Shown here in pieces: positions 33,302 through 44,131 of a DNA stretch of 64,000 bases (positions are counted from its first letter, which is position 1; each line of letters starts with the position of its first letter). Source of the stretch: Lasiosphaeria ovina. Lineage: Eukaryota; Ascomycota; Sordariomycetes; Sordariales; Lasiosphaeriaceae. The notes beneath the pieces were generated by a model. It was not told where the DNA came from and did no database searches. It saw only the letters and a list, made by a program, of their open reading frames with translations. Both the position numbers and the translations under genes were made by a program. Location of the stretch: contig JAULSN010000001.1 of the NCBI GenBank assembly GCA_033439765.1, positions 2,046,001-2,110,000 of the forward strand. The letters run 5' to 3'.

Positions 33302-34492
33302 CAGCCTGTTGACCGCGACAGATACATGTAAATAATAGAACAAGCAGCCAAGGCAGGTCAGGTATAGACATCGGAGGGTGCGGATTGGACGGCTCGAAGC
33401 AAAGAATGGGCTGGTGCGGCGTGAGAACTAGGGAATAGAGTGACGGGTCGGTCGAGTCGGCGCATTTCCTTTCCTTTGTCACGGACAGCTCTTATATAAA
33501 TAGTTTGCATTTTTGTAGGAAATACGAGTCCTAAATTCCATTCCATTGGGCACCAGTTTTGTGCACACACGTGAGCTCGCCACGTTCTTATGCGAGCCAG
33601 GGCCTCGACAGATGTATCGAAAAAGTGGGCTTTTTGGGATGTCGATTTTGGGCGTAGTTGCTAAGAAAAGAGGCCTGAACTGGGCTCGAATGGCCATTTT
33701 GTAGTAGCCGCCGCTCTTAAAAGCTAGTTATGGCACCGGTTGAGCAGGAATCTGCTTATGTGCACGCGCCTCATGATGGCTGGAAGCGGTGGTCAGGCTC
33801 CAAAATGTATGTAAATTGTATGAAGAGAGCAGTACAATGGACCTTGAAAGCCATCTACCTTCAAGCCGAAGGGATGGACGACGATGACAACGCCCGCGAG
33901 GCCCAGAAGCGAAAAACTGCCTTGTGGCGATGATTGTGGCTGCAATTACGGTATCACAGCCGTCAAGAAGTGACGAAAGGACCGTAATCAACGGAAAAGG
34001 ACCCCTCAGCGCATGTAGGGCCGCACAACGGTTATTGGATGGTCCAGAGAGGCGTTTTTTCGAGCTCTTTCGAATTGGTGAAATGGCTGCGAGAGAACAC
34101 CGAAGCCTCGAACACACGGTATTATACTATTGAGTTGAAGGTTATGATGTTCTTGTGGGCCGTGGCCTTCAATAAGACTCAAAGGAATACCGCTCACTTC
34201 TTCGGGGAAGAAAAGACTGTTACCGACAAGGGATGATTTTTCGGGGTTGCCGATAAGGAAATTTTGGCCGATAAGGAGGTGCATTTACCCTTTTAGGCCT
34301 TAGCGTGGGCGGTATTCCGTGGCAATTTCCCTATTTGGCAGGCGGTGCGCCCCGGCATTAAAAAAATCCCCTACTTCGCAGTCAACCCCGCCCTCGGGCC
34401 AGCGCCCGAATAACTTTGATAGCACTTTCCAGCGGGACCTTCCTGGCGACTGCATCTTCCTACCTAAGCACCACAAAAAAGATCGCCACTTT
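33302..34492. other. Intergenic region
   Basis: No convincing gene. A 67-codon frame at 33730-33933 with an ATG has ordinary composition and no recognisable feature; I treat it as chance. The right part is AT-richer. Confidence 0.45.
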
Positions 34493-34810
34493 CTACGTAC
34501 TACTATTTACACGACCTTCCTGCTCACGCCGCTTCTTTATCTCTTTGAGAAACCTATTGACTATCGTCGGCTTCAAGGAATCTAGCAAACTGTTCCATCT
34601 CACGGCCGTCTTCGGGTCCTCCAGCATTTCAACCACATCAACCTTCGAATCTGGCGACAAGTCCCTCGCAAATTTATCCTGGAAATTCTGCATGGCCTTC
34701 TCGATATCAGTCGCTCCAACTGTCCTATTATTTCCTAGATCTTTAGCTCCCTTCTCGATCTCCTGAGCAAGCATTGCGGTACCCTGTGCCTGCGTAAGGG
34801 GCTCTCGCAT
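34493..34810 (-). CDS. Small polar hypothetical protein (105 aa)
   Basis: A minus-strand frame from ATG 34810-34808 to TAG at 34493. The product is hydrophilic and probably helical: AMLAQEIEKGAKDLGNN, then DIEKAMQNFQDKFARDL, then DPKTAVRWNSLLDSLKPTIV and a basic end, NRFLKEIKKRREQEGR. It has no Cys, no signal peptide and no membrane segment. Codon use is less GC3-biased than in the housekeeping neighbours. The last five residues could be read-through of an intron donor, so the gene may be longer. Its start lies 93 bp from the start of rsa4 on the other strand, so the two would share a promoter. No family recognised. Confidence 0.5.
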   Translation of the reverse strand: MREPLTQAQGTAMLAQEIEKGAKDLGNNRTVGATDIEKAMQNFQDKFARDLSPDSKVDVVEMLEDPKTAVRWNSLLDSLKPTIVNRFLKEIKKRREQEGRVNSST

Positions 34811-34903
34811 ACGCTCCCGGCCCAATTCCCAGCATCACCACTACGACGCTGCGCCCTTCTCCGACAGCCACGAACCCATCCCCGATTGCTGCTACCCTCC
34901 CAG

Positions 34904-36986
34904 ATGGCGACAGTACTACCGCCGCCCTCGAAGCGGCAGCGGAGAGAGGAGCTCGAGCGCACGCAGACACAGCAGGATGTCGCTCCCGTGCTCGCCCCCG
35001 AGCTGGGCTCCTTCAAGGCCAACTTTGTCGACAGCGACGGCAACCAGATGACCGACATCATTGAAATCAACTTTGAAGACGCATCCGAGAAGAACATATC
35101 CGTGCTGCTCAACACGCTGCTGGGGAGGGTGCGACGCCCTCTGTTCCCCTAACCCTAAATCCTGTTTCCGCTGGGCGTTGAATTGACCAAGAACTGTGCT
35201 CGTTCAGGATCGCGAAGACTTCACCCCCTACCGCTTCCGCATCCACATCCCCGGCAAGGACATCATCGTCGACCAGTACCCCACCGACCTCCTGGGCCTC
35301 CTCGAAAAACATGGCGTTGAGAACCCATTCGAGTACGTCCAGTTCTGTATATACGCATATACTATATACTCGACTATACTATAGTCGACAGATTATAGTC
35401 GAGATTATCGTCCGAAATATAGTCGGCAGAGAATAGTCGGCATGGTATAGTCGAAGGCGTATAGTCCAAGTTAGGCTGACACTTACCTCTAGAACCACCA
35501 TTACCCTGAGTGCGGAGCCCCAGTCCGTCTTCAAAGTCCAGGCCGTCTCGCGGCTGGCGCACCGCATCCCGGGCCACGGGCAGCCCATCCTTGCCTGCCA
35601 ATTCTCCCCGAACTCGTCTAGTAGGCTCGCTACAGGAAGCGGCGACAACACGGCCAGAATCTGGGACACAGACACTGGCACACCGAAGCACACACTCAAG
35701 GGCCATACCGGCTGGGTACTGGGAGTCAGCTGGAGCCCCAATGGCGAGCGCCTGGCTACCTGCAGCATGGACAAGACAGTGAGAATATGGGACCCCGAGA
35801 CCGGCAAGCCCTTTGGCTCAGACTTCAAAGGCCACGCCAAATGGGTGCTCGCCATGGCATGGGAGCCGTACCACTGTAAGGCCGGGTCGCTGGAAACCTA
35901 CCTACCCACTAAGTCCTGAGTCTTGTCTATACCTATACTAATGCCCTGACCTAGTATGGCGCGATGACACCCCTCGGCTTGTGAGCGCAAGCAAAGACGG
36001 ATCGTGCCGCATCTGGGTCGTAAACACGGGCCGAACAGAGCACGTCCTCAGTGGCCACAAGGGCTCGGTCAGCTCTGTGAGATGGGGCGGAACGGGCCTG
36101 ATCTACACAGGGTCGCACGACAAGACCATCCGCGTCTGGGATTCCGTGAGCGGCACCCTTGTGCACACATTGATCTCCCACGCCCACTGGATCAACCATA
36201 TCGCTCTCTCGAGCGACCACGTGCTCAGAACCGGGTACTTTGATCACACTAAGGATGTGCCCGACACCGAAGAGGCGAAGAGAGCCAAGGCCAAGGAGCG
36301 GTTCGAGAACGCGGCCAAGATCAACGGCAAGGTGGCAGAGCGCCTTGTTTCTGCGAGTGAGTGTACACGCGAATCATGTCTCTCAGCTTCAACTAACGAG
36401 TGACGCTAGGCGACGACTTCACCATGTACCTGTGGGATCCCACCAACAACGGCACGAAGCCCGTTGCAAGGCTTTTGGGACACCAGAACAAGGTCAACCA
36501 AGTCCAGTTCTCGCCAGACGGGACACTGATTGCGAGTGCCGGGTGGGACAACGCGACAAAGATCTGGAACGCGAGGGACGGCAAGTTTCTCAAGAGCTTG
36601 CGGGGCCACGTTGCGCCGGTATGTTGATCTCTACCTGCTTGCTGCCTCCGATTCTTCGATATTGAACACGACGGGCTAATCGATTTCCGAGTACAGGTTT
36701 ACCAGTGCGGGTGGTCTGCCGACAGCCGGCTGCTTGTGACGGGAAGCAAGGACTGCACCCTGAAAGTATGGAACGTGCGCACCGGGAGTCTTGCTATGGA
36801 CCTTCCCGGACACGAAGACGAGGTTCGTGGAACCCAACACCCCGTCCCCAGCTCCGAGATCGCATTGCTTTTGCACGTGTACTAACCTTTGTGTGCGATT
36901 AGGTCTACGCCGTTGACTGGGCAGCGGACGGCAAGATGGTCGGTTCAGGCGGGAAGGACAAGGCCGTCAGGACGTGGAGGAATTAA
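34904..36986 (+). CDS. rsa4: Notchless/Rsa4, WD-repeat 60S ribosome assembly factor
   Basis: Seven exons: 34904-35128, 35208-35332, 35493-35875, 35955-36356, 36410-36618, 36697-36822 and 36903-36986; 517 residues, the normal family length. In yeast Rsa4 binds pre-60S particles, and its N-terminal ubiquitin-like (NLE) domain engages the MIDAS of the AAA+ ATPase Rea1/Midasin, driving release of assembly factors in the nucleus. Here the NLE domain spans about residues 35-135 (FKANFVDSDGNQMTDI to SVFKVQAVSRL), followed by eight WD repeats (TGSGDNTARIWD, TCSMDKTVRIWD, SASKDGSCRIWV, TGSHDKTIRVWD, ending GSGGKDKAVRTW). The Glu of NPFE-TTITL, the residue known to bind the MIDAS, is residue 117; its codon is split by intron 2. 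Intron 1 contains AACCCTAA; intron 2 is a repeat-filled 160 nt. Confidence 0.96.
35340..35470. repeat. TATAGTCG-type minisatellite inside rsa4 intron 2
   Basis: About ten degenerate copies of TATAGTCG separated by 2-8 nt (for example ACTATAGTCGACAGATTATA) fill the intron between its donor at 35333 and the final 25 nt. This explains why it is twice as long as the gene's other introns. Confidence 0.75.
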
Positions 36987-39900
36987 AAAAAAAACACACA
37001 ATTTAGAACTCTCGCACATTAAAAAAGAAAGATGGAGACGCGGGAACGAATGATACCCTCCCCTTCGCACAAAATTCGGGATGACGACAGCGGCCAAGCC
37101 CCCTCCCTCCCTATTTAAACTGCCGTTGCGTGACTTTTTTGCTATTGTTGCTGTGAATGTGAGAGTGTGTGTGCGATAGTAATGTGCTGCTGATACTAGC
37201 CGAGCTCCCCCGAAGCGAGCGCTTAGCCATCGTCGTCAAAGCAGTTTGGATGTAACGAAAAACGAGTTTGTTGGAGACATCGGATTAGGAAAGCCGAACC
37301 CTAAGGTGGTAACTACGGTAGATAATGAGTGCTACAGGCCGAAAAATGGGACCACCACCACCTCATTCCTATTCCTCGACCGTCCTCCGAATGGGGAACC
37401 CGGGGAATCAAGTACTAAGCACTTAGGCAGGTGGCACGATTCTCAGAGGTGACAGGTCAGATAAGGTGAGAAAGGGAGACGAAGGGAAATAAAGATGGAA
37501 ATGGTGGAAAGAAGGACTTGTACCGGTATGCACGCGATGCGCCTGCGGTTCGCGGAATCTTGGGAAAGGGACGGCATGTGGCTGCTCGCGACGACTACAT
37601 ATCTTACCTGATTGACTGGATGGCTGTCTGGCTGGCTGTCTGGCTGATTGCCTTAGAAGCTACAGAAAAAATGGTTCAACAGAGTGAGTATTTGATTGTA
37701 TGGACAGTGTTACCCTGCACAACACTGCCGATTTGACCTGCTGCCTTGGGCATATGATATCGTTTGTGCGAGGGGCAAGGAGACAAAAAACAACAGTGAA
37801 GGTGGGCGCAGCGAACATGCAATGGTAGTTCGTGCGGCTGCCCGAGTTGTGCCATATATATGCATGCATACTACGAAGGCACTGCGGCTGCAAGTATAGG
37901 CACCAAGATAGGCAAGTAAGGCATATGTTAGTTGGTGTTCGTTGATGTTTACTACCTACGTTGGCCCGGTCTCTACATACATGCCCAAGGCGCGTTTAAA
38001 GGGGGTTCGTTGGAGTCTCTGTCCTTTTGTATACTCCTCGGTGCTAAGCCCCTCCTGTTCTTGGCTTGGTTTCTCCTTGCACGCCTAGATAGATGCTTGT
38101 TGGTTTGAAGACTCCAGTGTTTCCTTTCTTTGGTATCTTCTCACCTACCTAGGTGGTGTATATCTCTTCCGGGTCCCTAGCCGCTGGAAGGGAAGTGCTC
38201 TCTCTGAAGCCCTGGGAAAGGACACGAGAAAAACAACGTAAAAGAAACCGCGGCGGTGGCGGCTCCGTGCCCAAAGAGAAATGGCCAACGCACCTTTGTT
38301 TTCGGAACAATCGGAGAGCAAAGGCAAACTTACGTACATATTACATACGTCACTCCCTACTGTGTAGCCGCTCTCTCAGGCGATGGTGCTGTTGGGTGTT
38401 TTGTGTCTCTGTGATGACGCTGCGTACATACATACGGCCCGGCAAAGCCTGGAGAAGCATCCGTTGTAGCGCCTATCTTTCTCCCTCTCTCTCCTTTCTC
38501 TCTTAGGCGCAGACGCCAAAAAAGTCCCGTGATGGGTTCGGCCCTCGTTCCGCAGCTGGTTCACCCACTGCCTAGGGATTGTATTAGTTCATGGGCCTGG
38601 CCCGCATGCAAGATGCTCGTTGGATGAGGTGATTCTCTCTCTATCTCGTTGTGCCTCTCCCTTGCAATGCACATCAACTTTGCCAGCATACTAACTCCCT
38701 AGCTGGGGGTTCTAAGTCGGATATATGGTGCATACCTAGGTTGAATACAAGTGAAGTAGAGTACAGTGCTGTACAAGTATCTCACTCCTAATTTTGCAAG
38801 TTACTAACCTGCATGCATTGAGCTAAAGTCAAGAAGCTTCGTCGACGAAGCAAGCTCGGCGGAAGAGGCCCTCAGCGCCTCAGCGCCACTGCCAATGCCA
38901 GCCAATGCGGGGGCACTAAGGCAACAAACCCCCTAACATGCAAACCCCGGAAAAGTGCAACATGTCACGAAGGAGAGAAGATCAATTCATCTGGAAAGTA
39001 CTTCGTAACTTGGGTATAGTGTATGGGAGATAGCATCGCAGTTTGCTGTTCAGCTGGTTGGCCAGTGCTGCATTTCTTTTTACAGTCGTTTGCACATGCC
39101 GTGCGAGGGGGTTTTACTGGCAAAATTCCCAACGGCGGGCATCCATCCATTACTTGGAGGTGTGTGGGCTGCCCGCCTTACGATACACTACACTTGCGGG
39201 CCGTCCCTCTGCAAGCTGTCGAGTGGGACGCTACTGTTTTTCTGCCTTCGGTTCGGTTGCCTTGTTTTGTTTGTTGCTGTTTTCTTTTTTCTCTCACAGA
39301 CATTTGAATTTTTCTGGCTCCGTCAAGTTGGATATCCAAGGCACCTTACCCTCCCTATCTCCCTTGCCCTGTGCATGTATGGAGTTCTGGCATACGAGAG
39401 GGTGTGCTGAGACCTACTTCTTGACGTGTAAATACTCTCCAGGCGACTGTGACGGGCCTGTAAGATTTGCGAAACGACCGCCATGGCCCGTCTCTGACTG
39501 ATGGACTGGGGCTGCTCACAGCCACCCACCTCTCGGAGGGAATGAAACGGCTTGCTGATGCAATTGAGTGATTTTCTCCCTCCAAGCGCGCACAAGCATT
39601 TACAGAGAAAAAATGGGTATGGCCGAGACTGTTGAGAGCATGGTGTTGTGATGTTTCGAGATGTGGGTCTTGCTTGGATCGATTCTCATGTTACCTTACG
39701 GCGGGCGGCGGCCAAAAAAGATCTGATGCGGGTTGCGGCAGTGATTCCCGCTGGATCAGAGACTCGGAGAGCCTATGAAAAAAAAAAAACGAAAATGGTG
39801 GGCTGGCTCGGTCGGCTTTAGCCTATCATGGTGCCCATCCTTTCGGGAAATTTCGGATCGGCTGGGACTGCCCACCGCCTAGAGCTACCCATCCATACGG

Positions 39901-41595
39901 CTAGGACTCCCGGATTTGCGCTGAATCTAAACTTCAAGACTTGCACTCGAGTCCGTGCTGGGCATGAGTGAAAATTTTCACACTCGCTACCGGAGGGGTT
40001 CACTAGAGGCTACCTCAGTTGCTAGAGCTGGTAACTTCGGCAAGGTAGGCATGCCATGTTGCAAGGTGCGGCAATAAGTGTTCTGCGGAGAGACACAGTT
40101 GCCGTTGCACTGGAGTGAGTCTAGCTCTTTGTAGTCGGACCCGGCCGGCCCCCCGTGTGAGGAATTATCTATCAGTTGAGTGCGGCTCGAGCTACAATCG
40201 AAAAAGCAAAGTCGAATACCTTAGCAGGCTACAAGCATGTGCTGCATATGTCTCAGCACGGCTGTAGTCTGTCGAGGTGTACATACGACAGACATACATG
40301 CTTCGTACAGAGGTAGATATATTTAGGTCCCGGCCTTGGGTCCCCGCCATCGACGTGTAGTGAAACGCTGAGGTGAGCACGTTCCTGGTTCCCTGTTTCT
40401 TACTGGACCGTGGCTGGCAAGTCAGGCTGCTTGGGTGGCCGTGGAGAGACGACGGCCGAATTCTCTTTTTTGTTCTTTCTTGATCTCCGAGTCCAGTTGA
40501 ACCTTCGATAAGGGGCGGGGTCCGTCAGAGAAAACAACGGGCAAACGCAAAAACTAAAACCGGGCTTGCGGGCGGTCCCAAAAGACGTCAACCCGAGGTT
40601 AGCACTGGGCGGGTACAGACAGCCCGGCACAGGAGGACGGGCACATGCTGCTAGGTCGAACTGCGTAGAGGCTGGTAACCTGAGGCCAATATCTGGTCGT
40701 ACGAGTGCAGCATGGCTCGGGTATGTTGAAGCAATGGAACGAGCAAGATACTCGGTACGGATGCCACGGGGCGAGGATTCCGGAGGGCCCAAGCCCGTGG
40801 GCTGCTGGAACCTGGCTGCCGCTGACAGCATGTCCCGAGGTGGAAGATGGAGGGGGGGGAGGGGTTGACACGCCGAAGCCAACGCCAACCGCCAAACCGC
40901 CAAACCGCAGCCCCTCTCTGGCACCTTCTTTTGGGCCGGATAAGGTCCCGGCCGGATTGACGGACTTGGAGCCGTTGAGGAGAGACTCTAGAGGAAAGCC
41001 TTGCCCCACGTGCGTTTCTCAGAGCTACTCGGTACTTAGTAGATCTAGGTACAGTACCTAACTACCCAAGGTAGTTGAGTTTAGTAGCAAAGTCAATTGT
41101 AACCTTGAGCCTGTTCTAATCGAGGTAGGTTTTTGTTATCGGTCTTTTGAGTTTGGAACCCAGCTCCGTTACAGAGTTTGATGGAGGGGTACATGGCATG
41201 GCGTATCCAGCAATTACCGCACTACCTGCCTGCCTGCTGCCTACTACCGTATCTACGCATGTACGTACGCATGTACGCATTATATACGTATCCTGCACGG
41301 CGAATCATGAAGTTGATATTATCCGAGACAAGAGACGGCTGGCTGGTTGATCCTCTTCTCGATTTGGCTCTTGGTGCAGCACCCATTTGTGACATATCGA
41401 ATTGACTTTGGGCGAGTGTCTGCGCAAGCCAAGACAGCCTTGCATGTGCGCTGACGGGAACTCCACTCCATGGGAGGCCGCTCGCCAGAGACGCGCAACA
41501 TGCTTTGAGTTAAATTGTCTCAGGGAACTATCAACCTAGGCAGGTAGTACTTAGTATTTACAGAACGTGGCTAAACTCGAACGCAGCGAGGCAAC

Positions 41596-41632
41596 GAGGA
41601 GGAGGAGGAGGAGGAGGAGGAGGAGGAGGAGG
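41596..41632. repeat. (GGA)n microsatellite
   Basis: About twelve uninterrupted GGA units, 37 bp in all. Confidence 0.9.
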
Positions 41633-43615
41633 TAAGCTCCGGGTCCTTGACAAGACGTCAAAGTGACCTGTCTGCTCCGTCGATCCGTTCGCTGGCCACG
41701 GGGCGCCGGCTGTTGCACCGCTCCAACTGGACGTGGCCAAGACTTGCCAACGGCCGTCGACGGTATCTGTCTGGGTTGGCGGGCTATCAGCTGGTGCCAG
41801 CATGTGGCCTCTTGTGCTGTCCCGAGGCATTAGATTACGTGATGCAGCTCCAAAGAGGATGGTGGCACGCATTCCTCGTCCAGCGTGACAAGAAATACCC
41901 GTGAGCAGAGAGGAGAGGAGTACGTAACGGCTAACAAGGGCCGGATTGTGCTTGTCACTCGACACAACTCGACTCGACAATACAGTCCTCCGACGAACTA
42001 ACAGTAAAGAACTAAAAGCACAATACAGCACGTACCAGAAGGAAGTCACCGTCTGTCCGTCTGTCGAATGGGAGGTGCAGGCAGGCTGCCGTGGCGCTTG
42101 TGCGAATCGGCGACCCATCGGTGGCTTGAAGCTGCCCCCCTGCCCTGCAACTACAACTGGAACTGCTTGCCCTGCCGTTGTCGAACTCGAACCCGCTCGT
42201 AGCTGGCAGCTCGCAGCTCGCAGCTTGCTTGCAGCACCGCACCTGGTCGCCCCCTGTTGCACTCCCCTCCCACTCGCCCCTGCTGTTGCGCCAAGCCGTT
42301 CGGCCGTCCTTCATTCCCTTCGATTGCGGGCTTCCAAACGGGCAACCAAAACTTGGCCTGACCTGACCCCCAGCCGGTCCACCATTCCAACAAGAGCCGC
42401 CCACTGGGCCCCGGGGCAACAATGACGAGCAGCGAAGCTGCAGCAGAACATTAACAGAATTGTCCAAGGGCTGCTCGGGGCGGGCACGGCAGGCAATGCA
42501 TCGAGTCGCCCGCCCCACCTCCGCTGCTTCCAAGAGAACAGAGAACTTCCTTGGCCGAGTCAAGCGAGCTCCCTGCCGCTGCTGAGGTGCTTATTGCTGG
42601 TGGTGGTAGTGGTCCTGGATCTGTTGTGCTGCTGCTTGCTGGTGCCGCTCGGAATAAAAAACTTTTGCATCTGCTCCCTTCCCATTGCTCCCCAGTTCAG
42701 GTCTTTGTCCGCCTCCAATTGCCCGCCCCAGCACACTCGGAGATGATGAGGAACAGAGCGTTGCCATATACCTAAGCCTACAGCTAAAGCTACCTACCTT
42801 ACCTCAGATCCTCCTTCCTATCAACCGACCTAACTGTCTTCCTACCTTGCCTACGCACCTACCGTACCGACTCGTCCCGTCAACTCGGTTCCAGCCAAGC
42901 ATCATCCGTACACACACCGTGACAGCTCTGCGGCGTCCAGGTCCTAGCCAAGGCAAGTAAGCAAGTTCCTCCCGCTTCTCACTTCGTATCGACCGGCCCG
43001 ACTGGTTTCTGTTGTTGGTGGTCTCTTTCTCTGGGTCTTTGAGTTCTGAAGCGGCAACGGCCTGGTCAAGTCATACCTAGCTTACCGGCTTACGTGCTGC
43101 ATTGGCCTGTGTTTCTTCTCTCGTCAAGCTGCGTTGGGTTGGGCCAACAACTGTTACGTCAGACTTTGCCAGTCCCCCCCCTACCCCTCCCCTCCAAGTC
43201 CATTCCCAGTCCTAGTCCCGCCTAGTCCCGCTCCTTTTTGGGGTGGATACACTAGCAACACCACCGTCGTCATTGCCCCAAGCTGCTGCCGCTGCCCTTG
43301 TCCTTGTTGGATTTATTTTGAGCTGCCACTTTTGGTCCTGGGCAGACCTCGACATCGACCTCGACCGGGACCGGAAACTGCGACTGCCAACCCTTTCCTA
43401 TACCAAGTACTGACTGGTCTCGTGAGACAGTAACAGCTTCTTTCCCTTCCATCGGCCAGACTAGCTCAGAGGGTCCGATTCCCTGGGTCGCTTTCTTCGT
43501 CCCCTTGGCGCAAACCCCTCCGCATTCCCTCCCATAAGTCTCAACTCTCCCCCGGATTCTAGTCCGTCCTCGTCAACCTCGGAAACACATCTACGAATAC
43601 AATCGCGCTAGTTCT

Positions 43616-43640
43616 CGAGTCGAGTCGAGTCGAGTCGAGT
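43616..43640. repeat. (GAGTC)n microsatellite
   Basis: Five tandem copies of the pentamer CGAGT in the probable promoter or leader of the downstream trehalose gene; CCTCG repeats follow near 43700. Confidence 0.8.
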
Positions 43641-44131
43641 CTCATCTCGTCTTGCGCATCTTTCCTCGAAATACCTGAAAACCACCCTCCAAAATCACGC
43701 CTCGCCTCGCCTCGCCTCACCCACCTACCTGCCCAGAAAACAAACACCCCAGATGGTCTCGGTATTCGATATCGCGCGTCTCCAACTCCAAGTTGAACGT
43801 GTGTAGGCGACGGTTTGCCTCTGGCCAGGCCAAACACGGCCGACACTGGTTCTGCTTGGAGCCGCGGCCCATATTTATTTATAGCTGCTGCAGTCCCGCG
43901 CGAAACTCTCCGACGGCGGTTTGTTTCCTCTTCGGCGGCCACGTCTTTCTTTCTCCGACGGCGATTTCTTTCTTGGCTTTAAACCGCCCCAGCTACCGCC
44001 CCAACACCACCACCCTCCCCCTTCAGACTGACTCCCGGCGCAGTCGACGCTGCTGCTGCATAGCACATCCTACGAATCAATTCATTTGAACCTGTATCTC
44101 GGTCGTCCTACTGCACCTAAGCTCGCCCATC

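Larger units (their letters stand above)
36987..44131. other. Gene-poor region, 7.1 kb
   Basis: No gene is recognised on either strand: frames are short, lack codon bias and show no domain. Features seen are an A9 run right after the rsa4 stop, AACCCTAA near 37297, several TACCTAGG palindromes (38145, 38733), a GGA array, a GTCGA array, and from about 42700 to 44100 a pyrimidine-rich promoter/leader zone with many CCCCT (STRE-like) words ahead of the trehalose gene. An 18-codon upstream ORF (43753-43806) lies in that zone. A lineage-specific or non-coding gene could be hidden here. Confidence 0.45.

Noticed and set aside
33730..33933. 67-codon ORF with ATG
   Set aside because: No codon bias or recognisable feature; length expected by chance.
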